Positions 36,871-49,710 of a DNA stretch of 64,000 nt are shown here, one piece after another. Source of the DNA: Buxus sempervirens (lineage: Eukaryota > Streptophyta > Magnoliopsida > Buxales > Buxaceae); NCBI GenBank assembly GCA_947561395.2, contig OX387190.1:35142392-35206391 (forward strand). Direction: 5' to 3'. Below the pieces are notes generated by a model. That model had not been told where the DNA came from. It ran no database searches and worked only from the letters and a program-made list of their open reading frames with translations. The translations under genes were made by a program, and so were the position numbers. How positions within the stretch are numbered: position 1 is the first letter of the stretch; each line of letters opens with the position of its first letter.

Positions 36871-39800
36871 TCAATTCTTTGACTTTGAATGTTTTACAAG
36901 CCAGTCAATAACTGTGTCAATGTTTGTCGAGTTCTTGCATGAAATCATGAAGCAACAAACTTCTCTGTCAGTAATAGATTTGAGCCTCCTGTACAGCATA
37001 AATTTGTGGTTTAAATTATGTTAAAAAAAATGCCAAAACTTCTACTCAAAAACTGGAAATTATCCAGAAAATATGGAGTTACCCAGGCAAAAGGGGATTT
37101 TAGTATTTCCAAACAACTTCAATCATAGGTAAGTATTGACTTACATTTCTTCAGTCAAAGCCTGTTTAGACAGAGCTTCAGGCTTGTCAATCTTGTTACC
37201 TAGTACCAGCACAGGGATGCCACTCAGTGACGGCTTGCTCAACAGGTCATGAAGTTCGCTTCTTGAGATAGGAAGGTTATCACGATCAGCAGCATCAACT
37301 ACATAGCTGCAAATATGAGGAAATCAGGTTGACACATGGATCCTCGCAATTAGCACAAGACTGAAATATAATTAATGTAATGTTATTTACTAAAAAAGTG
37401 AAAAAAAGAAAAAAGTTCTAAATACTTCAATATTAACAATTATTATAAAGAAATGATGAATTTAAACCACGTAAATCATATGATAACTAGACCATACAAC
37501 ATAGCTTGTCTAATTGCTGTCTTATAAAACAACTATGTGCCATTGACCCCACTTTGGTAAGAACTGACTTATGATGACAATGATGATGATTAGTATTTGC
37601 ATTTGGAGTGGAAAGAGAAAAAAAAGACTACTCGATTAGAATCTCTCTATTCAGGAACTACAATGAATTTGGATATTTAATCCTGGAAAAGATATTCCCT
37701 CTTCAGTCTTCATAAACCACGCCTAGAGCAATCCTTTCCTGCTAAAAAATATACCATTTATGAAGTCTTAGTAATTTCAGTTGTGAGCCTTGATCTGCAA
37801 ACTATATTGCAGAACCATTATGCCAAAAATAAAGGAAAAGGCCAGTTTTATCATGTTGCACCATAATAATTGATACAACTTTAGACCATACCTCTCATTC
37901 TTGAATAAGAGGTCACATCCTCTAAGGCACTTCAAGTTCCCTAATCCTCAAAATCTTGTAAAATAATTACATCAACCAACAAACAATCAACTCCACAATT
38001 TCTATGCTTCAGTTATGATAAGCATGTTATTTAAATCTCCTTAGTCTCATCTGTTTACAAATCCTACCATTTTCAACCATAGAGTCTTTACATTATAAGT
38101 AGCTGAGGATCCTAATTTTTAAACTAGTTTCTTTATTACACATCTAATCAACAAAAGAAGACCTAGGAAGCGATTTTGGGGGTTAAAGATACTTAGTGAA
38201 AGATCTAAAGATGGTGAAAGGAAGACCAAAAAGAACGTGGATGGAATCAGAAACAAAGAATTTGAATATTCACACACCACACTGCATGGAAATAAATCAA
38301 GCCGAGTCTTTGATAGTACACTACAGTTACAAAATTCTGTTATTAAGAATACAATGCTTAACATACAGAAGTAGATAATAGAACAGTCAAAAGAGGCAAA
38401 GTATTCAGGGAAAATCTTTGGGAAAAGGTTATGAACAAGAGTTTCATGTACAAAATGTTTAACAGTCAGAAGAAGCAAAGACAAATGATCGAATGCTGCC
38501 CAGAGTAAACACAATGCAGTGCTGTCTTGCAAAGTCACATAATGGACGAGGCAAAGCCAGGATTGGCTAGACTTATGACACATTACAAGATATGTACTTG
38601 ACTGAGCCATATCAATTGGCCAAGCGTTTGAGCTCTATAGATTATTAGGCTCAAGCCTAGTCCCACATGGCACCATTTGATATAGCAATCATAAAAAATA
38701 TTACAAAAAATAAGGATCCTTTTAATTTGAATTGTGTTCAACAGGACCAGGAGGGCAGACTTGCAAGAACCAATCACAACTGTATCGGGCATGCAAGTAA
38801 ACAAAATACCACCCCTGGTGTTTACAAAGACCTCATATCCCCATGTATATCACAAAGATTTCACTCAAGAATAATCACAAACGATCTTGTTGATATAGGT
38901 TCAGAAAATGTTTGGCGAAAAAATTCCGATGCAAAAAAATTCCGATGCAAAAAAATAATGCATACTCATTTAACAATACAAACCACAGCAAGGCCATTCG
39001 ATGGTTGTGAGATTTTGCAAATGGTTTTACTAGGAGATTTTTTACATCAAAATAAAAGCCAGCTTGTCCAAAATAACAAGTTAAACAAGTTGGATATGTA
39101 CACAATAGCAGAAACTGCACGGCAATATCTCTCCCACATACTACGGAACCTCGGTTGACCTCCAAGATCCCACAGCTTTATTGTGACATTTCCTTTTGTG
39201 ACCTTCCTCATATTGAATCCTATCTGTTGACCAAAGGGAATAACATAATTAATATACTATGAACCAGAAAAAAAAATTCATGGTAAAAACCTACTTAATT
39301 AGGAGTATTATAGACCCAGAACAATGTCTAAATAAACATAAGATAAAAAAAGGCCACACACCGTAGGGATCATGTCTTCACTATATCCACCGGTCTGCAA
39401 ACAGTACTCAGAAGCAACAATTTAGCTTGTCAGTCTAGAGTGAAAATGAACAAGAAGCAGATACTAGAAGAGAGAGAGAGAGAGATTACTGACCGCAATG
39501 ACATTTACAAGCGAAGTTTTTCCTGCATTTTGGAGGCCTATCAAAGATAGCTCCATTTCTTGCTTGAAAAATAGGCTGCAGAAAGGGAAAGTTAATAAAT
39601 AATTCAATGTACCATTTAAACCCACTCAACCACAAGGAAGAAAAAGTTAAAAGTAAATGAAGCAAAAGGCAGGCTGAATTCATAGTTTCCCAAGCAATTA
39701 CTGCCTGGGCATGTTACAAAGCGTTTAAGGTCCATTAGAAAAAACAAAGCAAAAATAAATGCAAATCCCTCTAAGAACTGACTATTGAGTGACACAAAGT

Positions 39801-40550
39801 AATGATAATATTGTCATTTGACTCTTACATGATAACTTTACACATGAAGCTGCTCATATCATTACTTCAGACCCCACAAGGAGACGTGTTTAATTTCAAC
39901 TAAGTAGGAAATTACATTCAACAAGAACGGTTGTTGGCATCCCAAAAGAGGTCCCACAAAATCCCACCTATAGATAGTTTGCAGGTTTCACTCCAGCTAG
40001 CGGCATTCTAAGTGCAGTTGCCTATCCTCTAGCTGCATTAATAGGCTGCAGCCCCTAAGCAGAACCACCTTGAATAAGAAACATGACAGCTACCAAAAAC
40101 AAATTAATTTTTCACATGTGTCTTTCCTTTCCTGTTTTCTTATGCACATTCAGCTCATCTCAGTACCCCTCAAATACAAATCCAAAGTCCCGATTCACAT
40201 CAGCACAAACTGCAATTCATCTATAAAAAAAAGAAGGAGAAAAAGCGCATTGCATTGAAACGCATCTGGATCATAGTAACTTGGTTAATTACTCACTGAA
40301 TGCATATGTTTCAGCTATATGGAATTATTGAAGGGAATCAAATAATACAAATACTATATAAAATTCTAATTATCCGGCCCATAAAATTTGGGATTTGTCA
40401 AATAATCATCTTTTGTTTCCTATTTTATTGGAACACCCAACATTTGGCATCCTAATATTGGATGTCTTCCCTTCTTTCTCTTCAAAGGAAATTGAAACCA
40501 AAGGAAAGCCAAATGTATAATTTCTATAAATTTAGCAATTTTTAATTGTT

Positions 40551-40594
<44 letters not shown>

Positions 40595-41986
40595 TTTCTG
40601 GTACTTGAGCTAGCCAAAGGCCCAAAACCTTGTCTAGTGGAGATTTTGTTTTTCTTTTCTTAGTTTTATCTGATGCAAGCCAATATGTGATTGGCTGATG
40701 TTTTTTCAGATTTTCTTTTTCAGAATTTCATGAAATAAGATGGCATCATTTAGCATTTTCCCCCTTTTTTTTAATGGATCCAAAGGCCCAAAAAGTTATA
40801 TAGATGGGATTTTTTTTACACTTTTCTTCTTTAATATTTGATGCAGCCAAAACATGGAGTTTTTCTCTTTGAATCCTTCTTCCTTTCATTTTTTTCCTCT
40901 TCCTGAATTTTATTACACAAAGCGCACTTGTGTGTGTGTGTAATTTTATTACACTGAATTTTTTTTCTTCCTTAATTTACACTTATAAATTAAAATTATG
41001 GGTAATCTATAGAATATGTGTGTGTGTGTGCACATATATATGTGCACATACATACACACACACAGACACAGACACATACTTATATACATATATATAGACA
41101 AACACGCGCGTCACATATATATTATTTTAATTACTATGCATATAAAAATTTTACGCATGATATCTCTTTTGTAATAGAACTAAACTTGGATTTCTACCAA
41201 ATCATATTCTTGATGAATCTGCTTTATTTGACCAGATATTTAACCGTACTTTCAGTGCTAAAACTTAATTACTTTTGAATGTTAACCGAGCAAGACATTT
41301 ACAGAATCCTGAATTACTAACTATAAGCTGGAAAAAGTTACGGTATTGCATTGAACTTGTGGATCTTGTATCAGAAATCGAATGCTCTGAATATAGAACA
41401 AAAATAGAACTAATTCAACCATTCAATGAATCTGAAAACAAGAAACAACTTTGCCTTCTAAACAATAAAATTCTAAATATACTGAATGACAACGAAAATC
41501 CGGTCCAGGATGGCAGCCTTATACTGAACTCGGATTCTACTCGTTTTAACACAAGAACAACAGGATGCCTTACCCCAAAAAGTTAGATTTAACAACGGGA
41601 ACCCGTTCCTCCTTCCAAATATTGTGAACTATATAAATTTTTTTTTTTTTCAAAAAAGGAAAGATAACTGCAACGATATAAAAAATTTCACTAATGATCT
41701 TTCGAACGAGTGAAAGTGAAAAGGGAAAAGCAAAGCTTTTCTCGAAGACCTTATTTCACAATTTCAGAATCCAGAAAGCTAACATTCAACATGAATAGAC
41801 TCTGATACAAACAATAAAAAACCTTTATTAAAAAATGCCCACGTTCTAATCCATCAAAAAATTGAGAAAAAAAACTTAAATCACATCAAAGTTCCCGAAA
41901 TAAAAACATGAAAAAGACAGCAAGATACAGAGAGAGAGAAAGACTTGCCTTCGCAGCCAGTTGAGAAAAGCTTCCCACAGTCCCAT
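36871..41986 (-). CDS. ARL8: ARL8 small GTPase (Arf-like 8)
   Basis: Six exons join in phase: 41986-41949, 39575-39494, 39394-39362, 39223-39102, 37306-37145 and 36988-36871, giving 184 residues, the usual ARL8 length. The GTPase motifs are complete: P loop GLQNAGKT (26-33), switch I PTIGF (50-54), WDLGGQ (69-74), NKID (129-132) and SCK (162-164). The amphipathic start [20 protein letters not shown] is typical of plant ARL8; it carries Gly2, which animal ARL8 lacks. ARL8 controls late endosome and lysosome traffic in animals, and plant ARL8 is also a known host factor for tobamovirus replication. Intron 1 (39576-41948) is 2.4 kb and starts with a GC donor, AG|gcaagt, the strong form of GC-AG introns. 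Exon 1 codes only 12 residues and two bases. Confidence 0.93.
40556..40591. repeat. Poly(T) tract of about 36
   Basis: An uninterrupted T run inside ARL8 intron 1. On the gene's own strand it is a poly(A), which may mark the tail of a retroposed sequence, but no element body or duplication was recognised. Confidence 0.7.
40930..41110. repeat. TG/CA/TA microsatellite cluster
   Basis: Short TG, CA and TA dinucleotide runs alternate here, including a near-palindromic GCACATATATATGTGC at about 41030-41045. It lies in ARL8 intron 1. Confidence 0.7.
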
Positions 41987-42815
41987 GGAAGCTGAACCAG
42001 AAAAGTAGAACGATCCTGGTTCTCGACTAGGGTTGCGATTAAAGGAAGAGAAGAAGTGAGAGAGATCTGTGAGTACTCTGCTTCACAATTGACCTTTGCC
42101 TTTCGCAAACCTTCCTTTACCCGCCCACGAAATTAGAAAAGGAAAGAAATTAAAGGAAAACGAGATAAGGAGGACCGGTTGATCATGATCAAATAATTTA
42201 ACAGAAAGGCCTTTATTTTCAACTATAATTACAGAAGCAGCCCACACCTATTTTTGGTAAATTTTTTTCTGTCTTGCACAATTTTTGAACGTTTGAGGCA
42301 CCAACCAGTTGCCGTCGTGGATCGATCTTAGTTGGCATTCCAACAACCTCCTTAAAAGGACATAAAAGGAAACTAAGTTGTGCCCCTACATGGTAACATC
42401 TGATTGGTGAGGACCTCATATCATATTAGAAAAGGGTCTTCATGTTAATCGAACAAATTCAAAACAAAAAGGACTCTGTTATGATAAAATTATAATCTTT
42501 TTAAATTATTACTAATGGGGTGCACGTGTAGTGCTACTACGTATATACAAATTTTAGGACATGTAATGCATAAGGAATTGTGGTCTAATTTTTTCAAATT
42601 GAAAAAACAAAAAGACAAAGTTACCCATATAAATATACATGGCAAAATGCTAATAGAAGGTTATTATAGGAAAAAAGACCAATTAATTTGTCACGCTTCC
42701 CTAGGGGCACTTCGCATTATATATAGTATAAATTAAATTATTTTTTTTCTACTTACCCTTCAAATTTGTCGCGTTTAATTACATGGTAATATAACTCACG
42801 GGCACGCGAGACATG
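41987..42815. other. ARL8 promoter and flank
   Basis: The first ~130 bp contain CT-rich sequence on the gene strand and are the likely leader and promoter of the ARL8 gene. The rest is AT-rich with no gene recognised. Confidence 0.45.
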
Positions 42816-42952
42816 GAAGAGTTGAGGACCAATAGCAATGGGAGGAATAATCAGAAATGCATATGGAGGCTTTACAAGAGCTTATAGTCTAGAGTTGGGA
42901 AAAACTACAAACACAATTGCAAAAGCATATGCACTACTGGAAGGTGTGAAGT
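42816..42952 (+). mobile_element. LINE RNase H fragment, left half
   Basis: The frame reads MGGIIRNAYGGFTRAYSLEL and then ALLEGVK, the first half of a plant LINE RNase H domain (strand pair, then the helix carrying the catalytic Glu position, here replaced in AKAYALLEG). The frame stops at solo LTR A. The matching right half starts at 49711, so one RNase H domain was split by insertions. It is a decayed pseudogene copy. Confidence 0.75.
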
Positions 42953-45824
42953 TGTTAGAATTTTTCATTTTTATGCGAGCTCACATTAATTGTATTTTTG
43001 GTTTTATAAAAATAGGTTGAATATATAGTCTGTGATGATATTACTAGTGGCCTTATATTATGAGTGATCAATTTAATTGGGTTTGGTGCACCTTATTCTG
43101 TATATTTGATATGTGATATAAGTCATATGTAGGTCAAGAGTCTATATTGGATTAGAAGTCTCAATAGAATCCTATTTGGGATTGAAGTATTTAATGGGAG
43201 GACTCTTGTATTATAAATAAGCTAGGTCCCCTCTACTATCTTAACAATTTTTGACAAAACATAACGTACGTCTTCCATCTGACAGGTTCTGATAAAGGGT
43301 ACAGAGAGGAAGAGCTAACCCTAACCATTATTGTTTTTGTAGCCCCTCGGAACTGGGTTTTCCCATGCAGGGCACTGACTCGTCCCCAAGCTCTACTTAT
43401 GGGCCCAGAAGAACCTAATTGATACAATTAAGGGCAATTAGTAGGTAATCATCAGAGTGCAAATAAACATAAGAAGCATAGAATAAAAATTTCCATCTAA
43501 CAAAAGTCACCTATATAATAATCTCAAATATATGATACTTCTGTATAACAAAAAGGATAACTAAATGCTCACAATATCTCTCTAATATGTACAATCACAT
43601 ACTAAAGTCATAACCCAAAAGAGAGTAATTACATTCCCATTTGCAATTTCCAAAAAAAAAAAACTAAAACTAAAACGAGTAACATAAGGAAAACCCTGTT
43701 ATGGGCGGTAGTAGTCCTCAAGCCTATACTCAGTTTATAAACATGCATGAATAGAAGCAGTTTATGCAATTATTATAATATCATGATAACATTTACTAAT
43801 ATAAAATATAGAATTCATGAATAGAAGCAGTTTATGCAATTTTATGACATCATGATAATATTTTCGGATATAAGGTATAATCTCAAGTCAAAGCATCTCA
43901 ATTGGATAATACATAGAATTAGTTCGATAGACCCAATCATTTACTACAAGCATATCTTGGTAGGACTCATAATTCAAAATAAACCATTCGTATTATTTAC
44001 TAGAACCAATGCCTCAATGCACAAACCAAATCAGATTACTCATTTATTGCCAAGTGGGACTACTCATCCACTACTAAGCGAGATTACTAATTCATTACCA
44101 AGTGAGATTACTCATTCATTGCCAATCAAACCCTAGGCCAGGTGCCTAGTAAAATCACATAAGAGAGCCCACCATACCTTTACCAAATCGAAATCAATAC
44201 TCCAAGTGTAAGAGTAGTTAATAATCACTTCACATCCAAATCCAAATCAAAGTAAAACACATATACCATGAAGAACAAAAAACACAAACCAAGGCCGAGT
44301 GGAATTCCCCATCCACTGCCATTCAACCAAGGCTAAGTGAGATTACCTATTCATTGCCAATCAAACCAAGGCTAAGTGCCTCGTCAAATCACATAAGAGA
44401 TCTCAACCTCACTTTTATAGATCCAAATCAAACAAAATGAATACTATAAAGTCCACAAAATAAATATTTGATGAGTGGGATTGTCTTAGGATTCCTAATA
44501 AAGTCATCATACCAAAAATCAATGGATTCCGAGACAAAAAGTTTCCGACCTTGAAAATTTTCTTAAGTTTGGTTAAAAACGTTGACTTTTTGGGTATATA
44601 ATTTTCTAAACAAATTTACTTGGAGTTTCGGGCTCAAATTTGGATAGTATTCTAATAAAGGGTATACAAATTTTCTGTGATTTTATGCACTTCTGAATCA
44701 CTCATTTGGGTATCAAACTCAAAAAGCGGGTTTTTCATGAAAATTGAGTAAAACTGGAATTTTAAGCATGAATTGGAAAGTAGACTTTTTATTGGTAAGA
44801 AATTAGGTCTTTGGAATATTTTTAGTGGTTCCAAATGAGGGGAGGGTAAAACCTTATTTACATGTAATGACTTAAGTAAATGGAAACATAAAAATACACA
44901 TGACATTTACTTAAATGTCATAAGGGTGCTGTGTAAGAGGTTTAGGTTGTTTGAGAAGCTGTTGAGGAAGAAAATGATGAAAAAGGTTTAGGTTGTTTGA
45001 GAAGCTGTCGAGGAAGAAAAGGGTGAAAAAGTGTCAAAAACAGGGCGCACGATTAGCTTCACGATTAATCGCCCCTGGCGATTAGCTCCACGATTAGTCG
45101 CCAAGACTAATCTTGTCTCACGATTAGCCTTTACAGTGACTGTTTTTTGGTGTTTTGGCTCAGGACTAATCGTCAATTATCAAGATTAATCGCCAGCTTG
45201 GGTTTTGAAACTTTTTTGGCTATTTTTCAACACCAAACTCATACAAATCATTTCTAACATTCCCAACACCAAGTGGGATGATCATAAAACATCCCAACAT
45301 ACTTAAAAACACCTTCCACAATAGAAGTTAATCTCAAATCCACATGAACACAAATCCAATCACATGAAACCTCATTCAACATATCAAACTCAAACCCAAA
45401 ATTGAAATATAATCAATGTAAGTTGGAAATCCATAGCAAGTCAATAGAAAACCAAACGGAAGTGTTATACAACCAAAACGTTATGAATGTTAGAAGTAAA
45501 AACTAACATGCAAGTGAATTTTCAGCTCAACCAAACCCTAGGAGAGGGAAATACGAAAATTTAGTAAATTCATTTTAGTTGAAAGGATTTGCTACTTGTT
45601 TAATGGAGAAGCACAACTTCTCTTCAATCTTTCTCCTCCTTCTTCTTCTTCTTCACCAAGCTTCCAAGTCCTCTACACTATCTCTTTCTCTCTTGTTCTA
45701 TATGTAGAACACAAGAAAGGGCTCAAAACACTTAGATCATTTAGCTAGGGCATCCTTTTATAAGCCTTTCTTTTATTTATCAAATTGGCCCCTCAACAAG
45801 TCTCTTATTCCGCTAAACCCTTGG

Positions 45825-48800
45825 GGGTACCTTAGTATTATGAGGGGGTATCTTAGTGCTATTTGAGGGGGTATCTTGGTGTTTCAAGGGGTTTACCTTA
45901 GTTATTCTAAGGGATATACTCTAGGTATGTTTGGAGGGTGTACCTTAGTTATACAAAAGGGTACCTTAGTTATAGGAGGGGTGTACCTTAGTTATATGAA
46001 GGGGGTACCTTTAGATAATACAAAGAGTGTACCTTAGGTATACAAGGGGAGTACCTTAGTTATATAAGGGGGTACCTTAGGTAATACAAGGGGTGTACCT
46101 CAAGTATACAAAGGGTGTACCTTAGTTATATGGGGGGGGGGGTATGTAATGACCTAAAAATCTCGTTTCGAGTTTTGACCAAGTCAAACAACTGACTAGT
46201 CAAAGTCTTTTCATTTTAGACATTTGATTGGTGTTAAACTCCCAATTTCCTACCCGTATATACACTGAATCCCAACTCCTCCTTAAACCCTAACTCTTTA
46301 TAGCACGTCACTCCCTCCCTCTTTTATATTGTTTTTTTTTATTTCTTTTCTCTTAGCCGCCCTCATACCCTCTCTCACGTTTCTTTCTTTCCCTCTCACG
46401 TCTCTTTTATATATCTTTACCTCCTTGATTTATTGTTCTTGGGATTAAGAGAAAGAAGGAAAAAGACAAAGGAGGGGATGGATGTAATCTGAAGGCTTCA
46501 TACAGGTGAGTGGGATTAATTCTTCCCATATGATTCTATGCATTGTTCTCCTTGATATTTAATCTATAAATCTATGTTCGTTGACTGATGTGTGAAATTT
46601 TGGATACATTGTTGATTTGATAATGAACTCATGAAAAGAAGCACGCGTTTTATGCCCTTTTTATATTTTCTTCCCTATTGAAGAGATCTATATATGTGAA
46701 GATGATGGAGAGCACGATTATCCATGATTTATTGCATACGTTTTCTTATAATGTTTGTTTGATATGATAATAATTTACTCATTTTCGGTGGATGGATTCC
46801 TGCTCTTACTCATGAATTATGTCTTACTTTATTGGAATGTTCAGATTTGATTATCAGGTGTGCAAGGTTTAATCTCCCTGAATATGTTTAAAATCTTGGG
46901 TTGTTATTTTTTGAAGTAAATATTGTATTATAATTAGATTTATATGTGTGGCAGTGAGTTATGGCCGGCATCATGATTTCTTTTGTGGTATGGTTCTATT
47001 CATCACATGATCAAGGCATCTCATCTTATCACGATGATGATGTGCTTAAATCGTATGAGAGAGAGAGACAAGGAAAAGGAAAAGAGAATTAAAAGGTTGC
47101 TGTTTTGTATTTTGTGAGGAGTGAGAACGAATGAGAGGGGGAGAGAAAGAATGCGTTTGCTATTTCTTTGGTCTTTTATTAGGAGGAGTGAGAGAGAGAG
47201 AGAAAGGAGATGGGGTTGTCTGTTTTGTCTTTTAGGTGAGGTGGAAGAGAGAGAAGGAGATGGGGTTGTTTCATGTATCATAGCATAACAATGTTTGTAT
47301 ACACCCTATTGTTGTTTATATATTTGAAACTATATGAGTTGGTGCAATGTTTAATAATTATTAAATTTAAATCAAAGCATGACATGTTGAGTTGGTAGTT
47401 TTAAATGAAACATGATTCTATGGGTATGAGTACTACTAGTTTCTTGATACTAGTCTAGTACCCAACACCAAGTGTTGTTGGGAGATGTGATGTTCATACT
47501 GCTGGTACGAGTTGTTAGTTCAATACCTAGAATTATGAGATGTTTGGGATGATGAGTTTGTACTACTAGCCTTTGTTAGTCCAGTACCCGATGTGTGAGA
47601 ATGCCACTGGGATTTAATGTGATTGTACTGCTAGCCATGCTAATTCAGTACCCAGTGTGATTAGCCACTGGGATGATTGATACGTGATAGTAATGCTAGT
47701 GGCAAATGTTCACTAGTCCAGTACCCAATATGAAGACTGACAAACAAACCTATATGGTCGTACTTCTAGTTATGAGGTCACACACTAGTTAAGTAGTCTG
47801 TCTGGGACGTTCTTTTAGGAGTGAGATTACTGCTAGTATATGCTAGTTCAGTACCCAGTGAGAGACGCCCACTGGAAGAGGATATTGGGGTGATTGTACT
47901 ATTAGCAAATACTGCTAATTTAGTACCCAGCATGACCTACATATCTACTGGGATGTAAGGATGATATTGCTTGGTATTTTGCTTTATTTATTTTCGATTA
48001 ATATTTTTTGTCAATTATTTCTGCAAGATATATTTTTTTTATAAAAATCACAGGTAAGTATTTTTAACTCTTCAGATTAAAGTTTATTTATTTGTTGTTA
48101 ATCATGTTTAATTTATTATTCTTATGTTAGAATGCATGATCCTTTATGTACAATATTGTTAATATTAAAGTATAAATGTACATATGATATAAACCAAACC
48201 TAGGAAAAACTTGCATGTTTATTGATAATAATATTAAATATCTATTTGGTGTATATATATTATTTAAATAAGGAATAATATGCATATTATCATATGAGGT
48301 GTATTAGCCTCACTTACTGGGTTTCTTTGAGATTCACCCCTTATATTTTTGCAGAAAATAATCAAGAGAAGAGAAATGAAAGGAAGTGAAAGGATAATTG
48401 TCCGTTATGAACCAGATTTTTTTTAATCATAATAGTTTATTTTTATGAAACATGTAATTGAATTTGATTATGAATCGGGTGGTTGAAGTACATTATTGGT
48501 TTAATTTTAAAATTTGGGTTGTTTAGATATTTATTGATTTCTACTGAACTCTGATGATATTTAATGTGAATTAGAAATTTTTATTGCCTCTTAAATGTGC
48601 TTTGGGATTCGCTTACGAGCAAGGTTATGCTCGGTTCTACTCACGCAATGTAAGTCGTGAAGTATAGATTTAGGGCGTGACAGAGTACCTTAGGTATAAT
48701 TGGGGGTGTACCTTAGTTATACTTGAGGGTGTACCTTAATTATATTGGTGGGGTACCTTAGGTATATTAAGGGGTGTACTTTAGTTATATTAGGAGGGTA

Positions 48801-49110
48801 CCTTAGGTATAATTGGGGGTGTACCTGAGTTATACTTGAGGGTGTATCTTAGTTATATTAGGGCGGTACCTTAGGCATAATTGAAGGGTACCTTAGTTAT
48901 ACAAGGGGATACTTCAAATATACTTGGGAAGGCACCTTAGATATACAAGGGGGTACTTTAGGTATACTTGGGAGCTTACCTTAGGTAACAAGGGCGGTAC
49001 TTTAGATAATATTGGGGGATACTTAGGGATACTTTAGGTATACTTAGGTGGTACTTTGGGTATACATGAGAGGATGTACATTAGGTTTAATTAGAGGTGT
49101 GCCCTAGGTA
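45825..49110. repeat. Minisatellite of ~22-bp GTACCTTAGTTATACAAGGGG units, split by LTR C
   Basis: Dozens of degenerate units with the core GTACCTTAGTTATA plus a G-rich spacer run from about 45825 to 46144 and resume at 48683 to about 49110. The break coincides exactly with the boundaries of LTR C, so it was one array of roughly 750 bp before that insertion. It belongs to LTR B. Confidence 0.85.
46145..48682 (+). mobile_element. Solo LTR C (2538 bp, probably Ty3/Gypsy)
   Basis: The insertion starts TGTAATGACCTAAAAATC and ends TTTAGGGCGTGACA, a typical long-LTR terminal pair with TG...CA. It sits inside the minisatellite, flanked by GGGTA (46140-46144) and GAGTA (48683-48687), a 5-bp duplication with one mismatch. 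An internal array of about eight ~65-bp units with GTACTGCTAG and TTCAGTACCCAGTG cores occupies about 47420-47960, and a GA-rich stretch lies at 47050-47270. No coding frame and no second copy are present. Confidence 0.85.
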
Positions 49111-49710
49111 TACTTGATCCAAATTGGTGTTAATGAAGGTTTAATAAAGATCTAGAAGTATTGCAATAAATCTGAGCACAAAACAAAAAATCTGGAAGTT
49201 TTGCACTGGACGCGCGTATGTTAAATTTGGACATTCGGGCGTTGAACTTTCATCAAACAGGTTCTGAAGAAAATAACTCAACGCGCGATGAACGCACGAT
49301 TCGAAGTTCACGCGTTAAGGCTAATTTTTCATACTCAACTTCAAATTTTCAGAATTTTATTACTAATTCACTAGAATTACTTGGAGGATACCATAGCCAA
49401 TTGAAATCTAGACATAACCTTAATTAAGCTTATTTTAGTAAAACCCTCAACATACTTCAATTTGTTTTCCTCCAATTCTCAGGCATAATCCACATCCACC
49501 TCACCTTTATATCATAAGTGCTTAATTAGTCTAATAATCTCACTTTAAATAAATAAACTTAATATTTAAGATATAATCAGGGTCAGGGTTTTATAGTTTT
49601 GCAAAAATCAAAGTAAGAAAAAGCAGCCATGTTTTCCATAACAGGTAAGCCTAAAACTCAGTTTAAATATTATTCTAAATTCATGCATGAGAATAATTAG
49701 AAATCTAACA

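Larger units (their letters stand above)
43338..49595 (-). mobile_element. Solo LTR B (~3.7 kb, probably Ty3/Gypsy), itself interrupted by LTR C
   Basis: The insertion is flanked by exact 5-bp repeats GTTTT at 43333-43337 and 49596-49600. Read on the minus strand it starts TATAAAACCCTGACCC (the expected TG decayed to TA) and ends CCGAGGGGCTACA, so the termini are near-canonical TG...CA. Excluding LTR C it measures about 3.7 kb. It carries no coding frame but several internal repeats: a TTACTCATTCATTGCCAA-type array at about 44030-44130, a cluster of CGATTAATCGCC-like units at about 45045-45195, and a long minisatellite. Absence of a second LTR or internal coding DNA makes it a solo LTR. The superfamily is inferred from the long size and end sequences. 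Confidence 0.75.
42953..49710 (+). mobile_element. Solo LTR, family A, copy 2, interrupted by LTR B
   Basis: The LTR starts TGTTAGAATTTTT at 42953 and ends AAATCTAACA at 49710; the terminal TGTTAGA and TCTAACA are perfect inverted repeats. Flanking 5-mers GAAGT (42948-42952) and TAAGT (49711-49715) form a duplication with one mismatch. Only 42953-43337 and 49601-49710 (495 bp in all) belong to the LTR; the rest is a later insertion. A TATA-like ATTATAAATAAG lies at about 43211. It is homologous to the copy at 7650-8119, including CATTCATGCATGAG-like sequence near the right end. Confidence 0.85.

Noticed and set aside
36551-37024. 157-codon plus-strand frame
   Set aside because: It is antisense to the last ARL8 exon, whose frame is clearly the real one.
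38119-39165. Minus-strand frames of 163 and 96 codons inside ARL8 introns
   Set aside because: They lie in introns 3-4 flanking real exons and have no domain.
47021-47281. 86-codon minus-strand frame rich in Ser and Leu
   Set aside because: It is the translation of the GA-rich low-complexity tract inside LTR C.
43000-49600. Possibility of an intact LTR retrotransposon between the outer repeats
   Set aside because: No gag, protease, integrase or reverse transcriptase frame was found; the pieces resolve better as nested solo LTRs.
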